Below, in pieces: positions 1 to 5,090 of a stretch of DNA of 5,090 nucleotides. A program made the position numbers and the translations under genes. This DNA comes from Chloroflexota bacterium (GTDB lineage Bacteria; Chloroflexota; Anaerolineae; Anaerolineales; DRMV01), in contig JAADFA010000094.1 in NCBI GenBank assembly GCA_013153135.1, forward strand, positions 1 through 5,090, in the 5' to 3' direction. The notes under the pieces were generated by a model. It had not been told where the DNA came from. It made no database searches and saw only the letters and a program-made list of their open reading frames with translations. Numbering within the stretch: position 1 is the stretch's first letter; every line of letters starts with the position of its first letter.

Positions 1-115
1 GCGCCTCCCTCTCGCCCATGACCGTTCTACAACCTTTGCGTGCACCCACATAAACCCCGCATGTTGCATAATACCCCCTTCCACTTCCACCTAACCAGGC
101 GACAACCAATCCGAC

Positions 116-121
116 TATAAT
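116..121 (+). promoter_or_regulatory. Putative -10 box of the nadD operon
   Basis: A perfect TATAAT lies 37 nt upstream of the nadD start, so transcription would begin near 128 and leave a leader of about 30 nt with the Shine-Dalgarno in it. No TTGACA-like hexamer sits 16-19 nt upstream (the sequence there is around CTAACCAGG), and there is no TGn extension. The call therefore rests on the -10 box and its position alone. A second AT-rich box, CATAAT at 67-72, is an alternative. Confidence 0.45.
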
Positions 122-158
122 GGCAGTACATGGACTCTGTTAGTTTTAGGAGGCCACC

Positions 159-779
159 ATGCCGCGCTACGGTTTATTTGGCGGGACGTTCGATCCGCCG
201 CATTTTGGGCATCTTATCCTGGCAGCCGAAGCGCACCATCAGCTCCAGCTGGATCAAGTGTGGTGGTTGCTCACGCCGCAGCCACCGCACAAGCGTGGAC
301 AGCGCATCACGCCCTTGGGTATGCGCGCGCAGCTGGTGAGCGCGGCCATCGGTCAGGATCCGGCCTTCGCGCTTAGCCTGATCGAAGCCGAGCGCCCAGG
401 GCCGCATTACGCCATTGATACGGTCCGCATCCTCAAACGCCGTTATCCCAATGATACGTTGGTCTACCTTATGGGCGGCGATTCCCTCGCGACGCTGCCC
501 TCGTGGCATCAAGCGCAGGCTTTCGTCCAAGAGGTGGATGAAATTGGCGTAATGCGACGGCCTTATGACCGCATTGATTGGGTCGCGTTAGAACAAGTGC
601 TGCCCGGTCTGCGCGCGAAAATACGCTTGATTGAGGCTCCCTTGCTGGAAATCGCCGCGCATGAGCTGCGCGCGCGCATCGCCCAAGGACGCCCCTACCG
701 CTACTACATGCCCAAAGCCGTGGTCGCGCTCATTGAAAGTCACGGGCTCTATCGTGAGCCCGACGAAACCGCGCCTTAG
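159..779 (+). CDS. nadD: Nicotinate-nucleotide adenylyltransferase NadD
   Basis: This cytosolic enzyme transfers AMP from ATP to nicotinate mononucleotide, giving nicotinate adenine dinucleotide in NAD biosynthesis. The 206-residue product has the usual NadD length. Its N-terminal nucleotidyltransferase signature is GGTFDPPHFGH (residues 8-18), with the catalytic HxGH at 15-18. GGDSLATLPSWH (106-117) is the second family block, and a VMRRP element follows. The C-terminal block ends in RYYMPKAVVALIESHGLY, typical of the family. An oddity is that the usual ISSTxxR motif reads IAAHELR (165-171), so both the Ser and Thr positions are changed while the Arg is kept. The start is fixed by AGGAGG at 148-153, 5 nt before ATG. 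The stop codon is embedded in the Shine-Dalgarno of the following gene, suggesting coupled translation. Family assignment is secure. Confidence 0.95.
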   Translation: MPRYGLFGGTFDPPHFGHLILAAEAHHQLQLDQVWWLLTPQPPHKRGQRITPLGMRAQLVSAAIGQDPAFALSLIEAERPGPHYAIDTVRILKRRYPNDTLVYLMGGDSLATLPSWHQAQAFVQEVDEIGVMRRPYDRIDWVALEQVLPGLRAKIRLIEAPLLEIAAHELRARIAQGRPYRYYMPKAVVALIESHGLYREPDETAP

Positions 780-783
780 GAGG
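778..783 (+). promoter_or_regulatory. Shine-Dalgarno of the metallophosphoesterase, overlapping the nadD stop
   Basis: AGGAGG begins inside the nadD TAG stop (777-779) and is followed by a 6-nt spacer and ATG at 790. It decides the start: the open frame continues upstream to 631, but that part runs over the nadD 3' end in another frame and has no ribosome binding site. The overlap suggests translational coupling. Confidence 0.85.
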
Positions 784-789
784 TGCATT

Positions 790-1290
790 ATGCACATCGC
801 GGTTCTCAGCGATACCCATGACAACATCTGGACCCTCACGCGGGCCTTACCCCAGCTACGCACAGCGGACATCGTTTTACACGCAGGGGATTGGGTCGCA
901 CCTTTCATCCTTAAGCGCCTGGCCGAGGGCCTCGCGGCGCCCATCCATGGCGTCTTCGGCAACAATGACGGTGAGCGTCGCGGCCTGGCTGCCCTCGCGA
1001 ATCAGTATGACCACGTGCATTTGCACGGCGACTTCGCGTTCCTCGAGTTTGGGGGGTACCGCATAGCTGTAGTGCATTACCCTGAACTCGCGCAGGAACT
1101 AGCGCGCACGGGCAGCTGGGATTTGGTCGTCTACGGCCATAATCATCAAGCGCGCGAGGTTCGCCAGGGGAGCACGTTGCTGCTCAACCCCGGCGAACTC
1201 TTCGGCGGTCTAACCGGACGCAGCTCCTGGGCTTTGGTGGACACCGTAACCCAAACCGTCCACTGGCACGAGGTGCCCTGGACGCCCTAA
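790..1290 (+). CDS. YfcE/MJ0936-family metallophosphoesterase (phosphodiesterase)
   Basis: This 166-residue protein is a small calcineurin-like phosphoesterase, a cytosolic two-metal enzyme. All the expected metal-ligand blocks are present in order: SDTHDN (7-12; D8, H10), HAGDW (31-35; D34), GNND (57-60; N58), an H at 96 in VHYP, and GHNH (116-119; H117, H119). LLNPGE (131-136) is the conserved C-terminal block. Length and motif order match the single-domain YfcE / MJ0936 group, members of which hydrolyse model phosphodiesters such as bis-pNPP; their physiological substrates are mostly unknown. The block usually read as THG is VHYP here. The gene starts 10 nt after nadD and is probably co-transcribed with it, but a role in nucleotide metabolism is only a guess from context. 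Fold and metal centre are confident; the substrate is not known. Confidence 0.9.
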   Translation: MHIAVLSDTHDNIWTLTRALPQLRTADIVLHAGDWVAPFILKRLAEGLAAPIHGVFGNNDGERRGLAALANQYDHVHLHGDFAFLEFGGYRIAVVHYPELAQELARTGSWDLVVYGHNHQAREVRQGSTLLLNPGELFGGLTGRSSWALVDTVTQTVHWHEVPWTP

Positions 1291-1293
1291 CCG

Positions 1294-1309
1294 TGGGGCG
1301 CTGGCCCCA
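1294..1309 (+). terminator. Small hairpin after the nadD operon (weak terminator candidate)
   Basis: TGGGGC (1294-1299) and GCCCCA (1304-1309) form a 6-bp GC-rich stem with a 4-nt loop, starting 3 nt after the metallophosphoesterase stop. No T-run follows, so it is not a canonical intrinsic terminator. It could act together with the larger hairpin immediately downstream. Confidence 0.3.
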
Positions 1310-1314
1310 ACCTC

Positions 1315-1353
1315 ACGCGGCGGGCTCCACCGTCGCACTGAAGCCCGCCGCGT
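1315..1353. repeat. Perfect 12-bp inverted repeat next to the aminotransferase -10 box
   Basis: ACGCGGCGGGCT (1315-1326) is the exact reverse complement of AGCCCGCCGCGT (1342-1353), separated by 15 nt. The last base of the right arm is the first T of the TATAAT at 1353-1358, and the dyad covers the place where a -35 element would lie. As RNA it is a very stable stem that could end the nadD transcript, although no U-tract follows. As DNA it could be an operator for a repressor of the aminotransferase. The repeat itself is read directly; its role is inference. Confidence 0.6.
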
Positions 1354-1358
1354 ATAAT
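1353..1358 (+). promoter_or_regulatory. Putative -10 box of the aminotransferase gene
   Basis: A perfect TATAAT lies 72 nt upstream of the ATG, giving a predicted start near 1365 and a leader of about 60 nt. No recognisable -35 hexamer is present; the 16-19 nt upstream spacing falls in the loop of the 12-bp inverted repeat. That could mean activator dependence, or that the box is coincidental. The leader contains a short GCGAG/CTCGC pairing (1380-1384 with 1392-1396), too weak to name as a riboswitch or attenuator. Confidence 0.45.
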
Positions 1359-1413
1359 ACCCTTATCCTGCACGGTCGCGCGAGATCCTACCTCGCCCCG
1401 CGCGGAATCCACA

Positions 1414-1419
1414 AGGAGG
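1414..1419 (+). promoter_or_regulatory. Shine-Dalgarno fixing the aminotransferase start
   Basis: AGGAGG followed by a 5-nt spacer points to ATG at 1425. The same frame is open back to an ATG at 1293. That upstream part has no ribosome binding site, encodes no family sequence, and would pass through the inverted repeat and the TATAAT box, so the 1425 start is preferred. Confidence 0.85.
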
Positions 1420-1424
1420 GAGCC

Positions 1425-2735
1425 ATGGACGAGAAAACTCGCGATCTTCTGCGTCGGAAGGAACAAGTCCTTTGGCCAAGCTATTTTTTGTATTACACCG
1501 AGCCTATCGCGCTCGAGCGAGGCGAAGGGCTTTACGTATGGGATGTGGCGGGCAACCGCTATTTGGACTTCTTCGGCGGCATTTTGGTCACCAGCGTTGG
1601 GCACGGCAACCCCGAGGTCGTCGAGCGAGTCAAGGCGCAAATCGAAAAGATCGTGCACACATCGACCCTGTATCTCCACGAAAACATCATCCGCTTGGGC
1701 GAGAAGTTGGCCGAAATTGCGCCCGGTCGTTTGAGCACGTCGTTTTTCACCAACTCAGGTACCGAGGCGAATGAGACCGCGGTCATGCTGGCCAAAGCGT
1801 ACACCGGTCGTAACGAAGTTATCGCGCTGCGGAACAGCTACAGCGGCCGTTCCGCGCTGGCTATGAACCTGACCGGCATTGCCGCGTGGCGTCCGGTCGG
1901 AAGTGAGATCCCGGGCATTGAGCACGCGATGGCCCCCTATTGCTACCGTTGCCCCGTTAAGAGCACCTACCCCCAGTGCGGCCTGGCATGCGCGGAAGAT
2001 GTCGAGAACGTCATCCGCACCAGCACGTCAGGCCGTATCGCCGCATTTATTGCGGAACCTATCCAAGGCGTCGGCGGCTTCGTAGTTCCCCCGCCGGATT
2101 ACTTCCAGGCCGTCGCGGAGATTGTGCGGCGTTATGATGGCCTGATTATCATTGACGAGGTGCAGACCGCGTTCGGCCGCACGGGGCGTTATTGGTTCGG
2201 CATCCAACACTGGGGCATTGAACCAGATATCTTGACTACCGCGAAGGGCATCGCGAACGGTTTCCCCCTGGGCGCGACCATTACCCGGCCCGACATCGCG
2301 GACGAGCTCCCACGCAAAGGCTTGAGCATCAGCACTTTCGGCGGAAACCCGGTCTCAAGCGCGGCGGCCATCGCGACCATTGAGGTGCTTCAGGCGATGG
2401 ACGCGCCCGCGCATGTGGAGAAGATGGGCGCGCTCCTGCGGGCAGGGCTTGACCAAATGGCTGAGAAATACCCCATCATTGGCGATGTGCGTGGCATGGG
2501 TTTGATGCAGGGCGTGGAACTGGTGGCCAATCGCAAAACCAAGGAACCCTCGCCACAAGCCGCAGCCATGATTCTGGATGAGACCAAAGCGCGCGGGCTG
2601 CTCATCGGCAAAGGCGGCGCTTTTGGCAATGTGCTCCGCATCGCGCCGCCCCTGACCGCGACCGAGGAGCACATCCACGAGGCATTGGAGATTTTGGACC
2701 ACGCGTTTGCGGCGGTGCAGGACGCGCTCGGGTAA
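1425..2735 (+). CDS. Class-III PLP aminotransferase, AGXT2-like
   Basis: This 436-residue cytosolic PLP enzyme (fold type I, class III) moves an amino group to an oxo-acid, probably pyruvate or glyoxylate. Visible family features are the cofactor phosphate site SGTEAN (111-116), Y139 in NSYSGR as the probable ring-stacking aromatic, the EPIQG block, IDEVQTAFGRTG with the pyridine-binding D244, the Schiff-base lysine K274 in AKGIANGFP, and TFGGNP (304-309). Length is normal for the class. The overall pattern, including a Cys-containing stretch before the EPIQG block, recalls AGXT2 (alanine-glyoxylate / beta-aminoisobutyrate-pyruvate aminotransferase) more than acetylornithine or glutamate-semialdehyde enzymes. 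GABA or putrescine aminotransferase activity remains possible. Four cysteines (C173, C176, C185, C189) are closely spaced. The gene seems to have its own promoter and converges on a polyamine-type transporter and OCD-family operon. Class is certain; the substrate is tentative. Confidence 0.9.
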   Translation: MDEKTRDLLRRKEQVLWPSYFLYYTEPIALERGEGLYVWDVAGNRYLDFFGGILVTSVGHGNPEVVERVKAQIEKIVHTSTLYLHENIIRLGEKLAEIAPGRLSTSFFTNSGTEANETAVMLAKAYTGRNEVIALRNSYSGRSALAMNLTGIAAWRPVGSEIPGIEHAMAPYCYRCPVKSTYPQCGLACAEDVENVIRTSTSGRIAAFIAEPIQGVGGFVVPPPDYFQAVAEIVRRYDGLIIIDEVQTAFGRTGRYWFGIQHWGIEPDILTTAKGIANGFPLGATITRPDIADELPRKGLSISTFGGNPVSSAAAIATIEVLQAMDAPAHVEKMGALLRAGLDQMAEKYPIIGDVRGMGLMQGVELVANRKTKEPSPQAAAMILDETKARGLLIGKGGAFGNVLRIAPPLTATEEHIHEALEILDHAFAAVQDALG

Positions 2736-2752
2736 ACGGTCGGCTCGGAACT

Positions 2753-3739
2753 TCACGCCCGGCGGCCGGGCACGGGTGCGCCCGCGCGCAAGGCTCGAGC
2801 TCGCTCGTAAATATGCGCCGCGATGGCCGCGAACTCGCCGCCCAAGCCCAAAGATAGGTATACGATAATCTCATCTCGGTGCTGCCGACCGGGCGCGCGG
2901 CCCGCGAGCACGTCGGGCCATTCGACGACCTGCTCCCGGCTGAGCAGCCCTTGGGCCACCAATTGCTGCACTTCGGGCAGTCGCGCGGCCACGTAATCCC
3001 AGCGGTCGACCACGACCCGGTCGGCTTGGAGCAGCACTTCGGGCGCGAGCTCCTGATATGAGCCCAGCTTAATGACCAACGCGCCCGGCTTGAGCCACGC
3101 GTAGGAAAGCATGGGCTCATTGGCCGTGGTCACCGTAATCACCATATCGGCCGCGCGCACCGCTTCTTCGCGGCGTTCATACGGTACAGCCCAAATGGGG
3201 AAGCCCAGCCGGGGGCCCCATTGTCGCGCGAACGCGACCGCGCGCGCGTGGTTTACGTCCACAATCCACGCCTGGCGCAGCGCGAAGAATTCGGCTAGGG
3301 TCTGCAAGTGCATCCGCCCCTGCTGCCCAACGCCAAAGATGGCGACCGTGTCCGCGCCAGGCCGTGCGAGGTGTTGTGCGACCACCGTGCTGGCCGCGGC
3401 CGTCTTGAGCGCGGTTAGCCAATTGGCCTCGACCAACGCAGCCGGTTGCCCCGCGCGCACGTCCCAAAGCAAGAGCAACGAAGACGTTGCTGGCCGCGTC
3501 GGTTGCGCTTGGGGAAAGTAGCCAAAAACATGCAAAAGGGCGATAATGTCACCCTGGCGATAGGAGCCGCTGGGCTTGAGGAACTGCCGTTGCCCAATGG
3601 GCAAATAGAACCGCGCATCCACCACGCGGCCCTGGGCTTCGTCCAAAAAGCCCTCGTGAGCCCACTCAACCGCGTCGCGCGGGCTCAACAGCTTTTGAAC
3701 TTGGTCTTCGGTCAAATAAAGCATCTCAGACTCCGCCAT
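2753..3739 (-). CDS. Ornithine cyclodeaminase / mu-crystallin family protein (divergent)
   Basis: This 328-residue protein has the length and layout of the OCD/mu-crystallin family: an N-terminal substrate and dimer domain, a Rossmann NAD(P)-binding domain from about residue 125, and a C-terminal return to the first domain. The dinucleotide loop is GVGQQG (136-141), and D161 at the end of the next strand suggests NAD(H) preference. WLKPGALV followed by LGSYQEL, and DEIIVYLSLGLGG near the end, are family blocks. Known members include ornithine cyclodeaminase, alanine dehydrogenase and imine or ketimine reductases. The usual TALRTAA reads TALKTAA (K112 for Arg), the usual Lys before the FP block appears to be H70, and the OCD Asp after the NAVG-type block is absent. 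A true ornithine cyclodeaminase is therefore unlikely; a reductase or dehydrogenase is more plausible. The start follows AGGAGG (3745-3750) by 5 nt. It is the last gene of the transporter operon, 33 nt after the PotC-like permease. Confidence 0.85.
   Translation of the reverse strand: MAESEMLYLTEDQVQKLLSPRDAVEWAHEGFLDEAQGRVVDARFYLPIGQRQFLKPSGSYRQGDIIALLHVFGYFPQAQPTRPATSSLLLLWDVRAGQPAALVEANWLTALKTAAASTVVAQHLARPGADTVAIFGVGQQGRMHLQTLAEFFALRQAWIVDVNHARAVAFARQWGPRLGFPIWAVPYERREEAVRAADMVITVTTANEPMLSYAWLKPGALVIKLGSYQELAPEVLLQADRVVVDRWDYVAARLPEVQQLVAQGLLSREQVVEWPDVLAGRAPGRQHRDEIIVYLSLGLGGEFAAIAAHIYERARALRAGAPVPGRRA
2757..2771 (-). terminator. Short GC-rich palindrome at the 3' end of the OCD-family gene (weak)
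   Basis: GCCCGGC (2757-2763) and GCCGGGC (2765-2771) are inverted repeats around one base; a realistic hairpin is 5 bp with a 5-nt loop. It lies inside the last codons of the OCD-family gene and is followed on the minus strand by GTGAAGTTCC rather than a T-run. It is the only fold near the convergent gene ends, but it is a poor terminator candidate. Confidence 0.2.
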
Positions 3740-3772
3740 GTTGGCCTCCTCAAAGCGGACCCAAAGCCACGC

Positions 3773-4570
3773 CTAACCGGCTTCGCCCCGGCGGCGCAGC
3801 ACTTCCGCGACCACAATGAGCCCCATTTCAACCACGACGATAATGCTGGATACCGCGTTGATGACGGGCAGGTTCTTAGGGTAACGCAAGGCCGACCAAA
3901 CCCACAACGGAAAGGTCACTTGCGTGCCGCTGACGAAGTGCGTGACCACAAACGCGTCAAAGGACCAATTGAACGCGAAAATGGTAGCCGCAATGACCGC
4001 TGGCGCGATGATGGGCAGGGTGACATATCGAAATGCTTGCCACGGGGTGCAGCCAAGATCGCGCGCGGCATCCTCCAGCGTGGGGTCGAACTGGTGCAGT
4101 CGTGCGGCCACCAAAATGGCTACCAACGGCGTGTCAAAGGTAACATGGCTCAAAATAATGGTCCAGGCAGACAAGGGAACCCCGAGGAAGTTGAAGAACA
4201 AAAGCAGTGCAATCCCCAACAGCAGCCAGGGGATAACAAAAGGTAACGCGATATAGCCGGTGAACAGCGTCCGGCCTTTATACCGATACCGAGCCATCGC
4301 GTTGGCCGCGAGCACGCCCAAAACCAGGCTGATGAGGGTTACCACCGTCGCGATCCACAGGGAGGTCCATAGCGCTTGATGCAAATCCTGGCGCTGCAGG
4401 ACAATGCGGTACCACTTGAGCGTGAAGCCACTCCAGGGCAAGCTCATCACACGCGAATCGTTGAACGAGAACACAATGAGGATGACGATGGGTAGGTAAA
4501 TGAGCACACCCAACACCGCGTACGTATAAAAGGCCAACGCGAAGCGCAACGCCCGTCCTCCGCGCGCCAT
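3773..4570 (-). CDS. ABC transporter permease, PotC-like (polyamine family)
   Basis: This 265-residue integral membrane protein is the second permease subunit of a spermidine/putrescine-type ABC importer. About six hydrophobic segments are visible (near residues 12-36, 66-92, 103-127, 134-156, 191-211 and 236-257). The cytoplasmic coupling loop that contacts the ATPase has the EAA motif as EDAARDLG (166-173), followed by LP at 185-186. FSFNDS after the first helix, and SFDAFVVTHFVSG (203-215), are typical of PotC/YdcV proteins. ATG at 4570 is chosen over the GTG at 4576 because the GTG lies within the Shine-Dalgarno itself. The gene follows the PotB-like permease by 10 nt. Its cargo cannot be read from the sequence: relatives carry polyamines, and others in the same family carry GABA, opines, thiamine or iron. 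Family is confident, substrate low. Confidence 0.9.
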   Translation of the reverse strand: MARGGRALRFALAFYTYAVLGVLIYLPIVILIVFSFNDSRVMSLPWSGFTLKWYRIVLQRQDLHQALWTSLWIATVVTLISLVLGVLAANAMARYRYKGRTLFTGYIALPFVIPWLLLGIALLLFFNFLGVPLSAWTIILSHVTFDTPLVAILVAARLHQFDPTLEDAARDLGCTPWQAFRYVTLPIIAPAVIAATIFAFNWSFDAFVVTHFVSGTQVTFPLWVWSALRYPKNLPVINAVSSIIVVVEMGLIVVAEVLRRRGEAG

Positions 4571-4575
4571 AGCCA

Positions 4576-4581
4576 CCTCCT
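4576..4581 (-). promoter_or_regulatory. Shine-Dalgarno of the PotC-like gene, adjoining the upstream stop
   Basis: On the minus strand the TAA stop of the PotB-like gene runs directly into AGGAGG, then a 5-nt spacer and ATG at 4570. The final A of the stop is the first base of the Shine-Dalgarno. This arrangement suggests translational coupling of the two permeases and rules out the GTG at 4576 as the start. Confidence 0.85.
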
Positions 4582-5090
4582 TACAACAGGCGCTCCAACC
4601 CGGCCACCTTGAGGACCAACGCGACCAAGATCAAGATGATCGTCAGGAGCACAAACCCGATCGCGGAGCCCAGCCCCCAATTCCCCGCGCTCAAGAATTG
4701 GCTCTCGATGACATTACCCAGCATATAGCCTGACGGGCCGCCGACCAACGTAGGCACCGCGAATTCGCCCAACATGGGAATGTACACCAGCACGAAGGAC
4801 GCGAACAACCCCGGCACGCTCAGGGGCACAATAATGCGCCAGAACACATCCCATCGGTTCGCGCCTAACGAGCGCGCCGCGTCAATCACCTCTTGCGGAA
4901 TGCCTTTAAGGGCCAGGTACAGCGGGATGACCACGTACGGCAGCCATTCGTGGGCCAGCACCAGCGCGACCGCGAACTTGCTGTAGAGCAAAAATTGCAG
5001 CGGCTCGTCGATCAGGCCCAAGCTCATGAGTGCGCTATTGATGATGCCGTTCCGGCCCAGCGCGATCTTCCATGCGAAAATACGGATGAG
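4581..5090 (-). CDS. ABC transporter permease, PotB-like (5' end beyond window)
   Basis: This is the first permease of the importer, paired with the PotC-like protein. The frame stays open to the window edge, so the 169 visible residues are the C-terminal part of a protein usually near 280-300 residues. The internal ATG at 5027 should not be taken as the start, because the residues before it (LGRNGIINSAL, followed by MSLGLIDEPL) already match PotB-type permeases. The EAA coupling motif appears as EVIDAARSLG (visible residues 67-76), with a VPL closing the loop. GEFAVPTLVGG (108-118) is a characteristic PotB block. Hydrophobic helices lie near visible residues 34-61, 95-107 and 142-160. The usual gene order suggests that an ATPase and perhaps a periplasmic or lipoprotein binding protein lie further right, but neither is in view. 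The operon promoter is also outside the window. Confidence 0.9.
   Translation of the reverse strand, partial: LIRIFAWKIALGRNGIINSALMSLGLIDEPLQFLLYSKFAVALVLAHEWLPYVVIPLYLALKGIPQEVIDAARSLGANRWDVFWRIIVPLSVPGLFASFVLVYIPMLGEFAVPTLVGGPSGYMLGNVIESQFLSAGNWGLGSAIGFVLLTIILILVALVLKVAGLERLL

Noticed and set aside
1..51. A divergent minus-strand gene starting at 51 or 19 and leaving the left edge
   Set aside because: The frames are open to the edge, but only 6-17 codons are visible, there is no good Shine-Dalgarno, and the residues match nothing I recognise. A 3' end of a plus-strand gene (stops at 19-21, 51-53 or 92-94 in the three frames) is equally possible.
631..789. N-terminal extension of the metallophosphoesterase to 631
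   Set aside because: It overlaps nadD in another frame. MHIAVLSDTHDN at 790 is the natural N-terminus of the family and has its own Shine-Dalgarno.
1371..1410. Possible attenuator or riboswitch in the aminotransferase leader
   Set aside because: Only a 5-bp pairing (1380-1384 with 1392-1396) can be drawn, with no known aptamer motif. The leader is too short for a typical riboswitch.
1293..1424. N-terminal extension of the aminotransferase to the ATG at 1293
   Set aside because: It has no Shine-Dalgarno and would be translated through the inverted repeat and TATAAT box. The ATG at 1425 has a perfect AGGAGG and begins family-like sequence.
2602..3120. A 172-codon minus-strand open frame across the convergent gene ends
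   Set aside because: It overlaps the OCD-family gene in another frame on the same strand and the aminotransferase in antisense. The product is low-complexity and Ser/Arg/Pro-rich, with no family signature.
3446..4246. A 266-codon plus-strand open frame opposite the OCD-family and PotC-like genes
   Set aside because: It lies antisense to two well-supported genes, has no ribosome binding site, and its translation shows no domain (rich in R, Q, N and G with no hydrophobic core). It is a shadow of GC-rich codon use.
4581..5027. Full-length 148-residue permease starting at the ATG at 5027
   Set aside because: The frame continues upstream to the edge with PotB-like sequence, so this ATG is an internal Met of a truncated gene.

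Overview
The window (about 60% G+C by eye) carries five protein-coding genes, one of them cut by the right edge. It looks like an ordinary bacterial chromosome, with no transposase, phage gene, CRISPR array, tRNA or rRNA that I can see. All four starts that lie inside the window on a chosen ATG, plus the OCD-family start, have a perfect AGGAGG Shine-Dalgarno 5-6 nt upstream. Two TATAAT boxes precede the plus-strand units. This fits a GC-rich, strongly SD-led bacterium. The style is compatible with Chloroflexota or a related Gram-positive-like lineage, but that placement is a low-confidence impression.

Layout. Positions 1-115 hold no gene I can support. A TATAAT box at 116-121 leads into a tight plus-strand pair: nadD (159-779, NAD biosynthesis) and a YfcE/MJ0936-type metallophosphoesterase (790-1290), whose Shine-Dalgarno overlaps the nadD stop codon. 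The 134-nt gap at 1291-1424 holds a small hairpin, a perfect 12-bp GC-rich inverted repeat (1315-1353), a TATAAT box sharing the last base of that repeat, and the leader of the next gene. A class-III PLP aminotransferase resembling AGXT2 (alanine-glyoxylate / beta-amino-acid:pyruvate type) fills 1425-2735.

The right half is a minus-strand operon that converges on the aminotransferase with only 17 nt between stop codons. Read from the right edge it encodes a PotB-like permease (5' end missing), a PotC-like permease, and a divergent ornithine cyclodeaminase / mu-crystallin-family protein. The ATPase and solute-binding subunits of the transporter are not in view and probably lie beyond 5090.

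How the genes may work together (inference). The PotBC pair would import a polyamine or related amino compound. The OCD-family protein and perhaps the aminotransferase would process amines, amino acids or imines. The substrate cannot be named from this sequence. I see no clearly new system. The points most worth checking are the dyad next to the aminotransferase -10 box, the non-canonical active-site positions of the OCD-family protein, and the altered C-terminal ISSTxxR motif of NadD.
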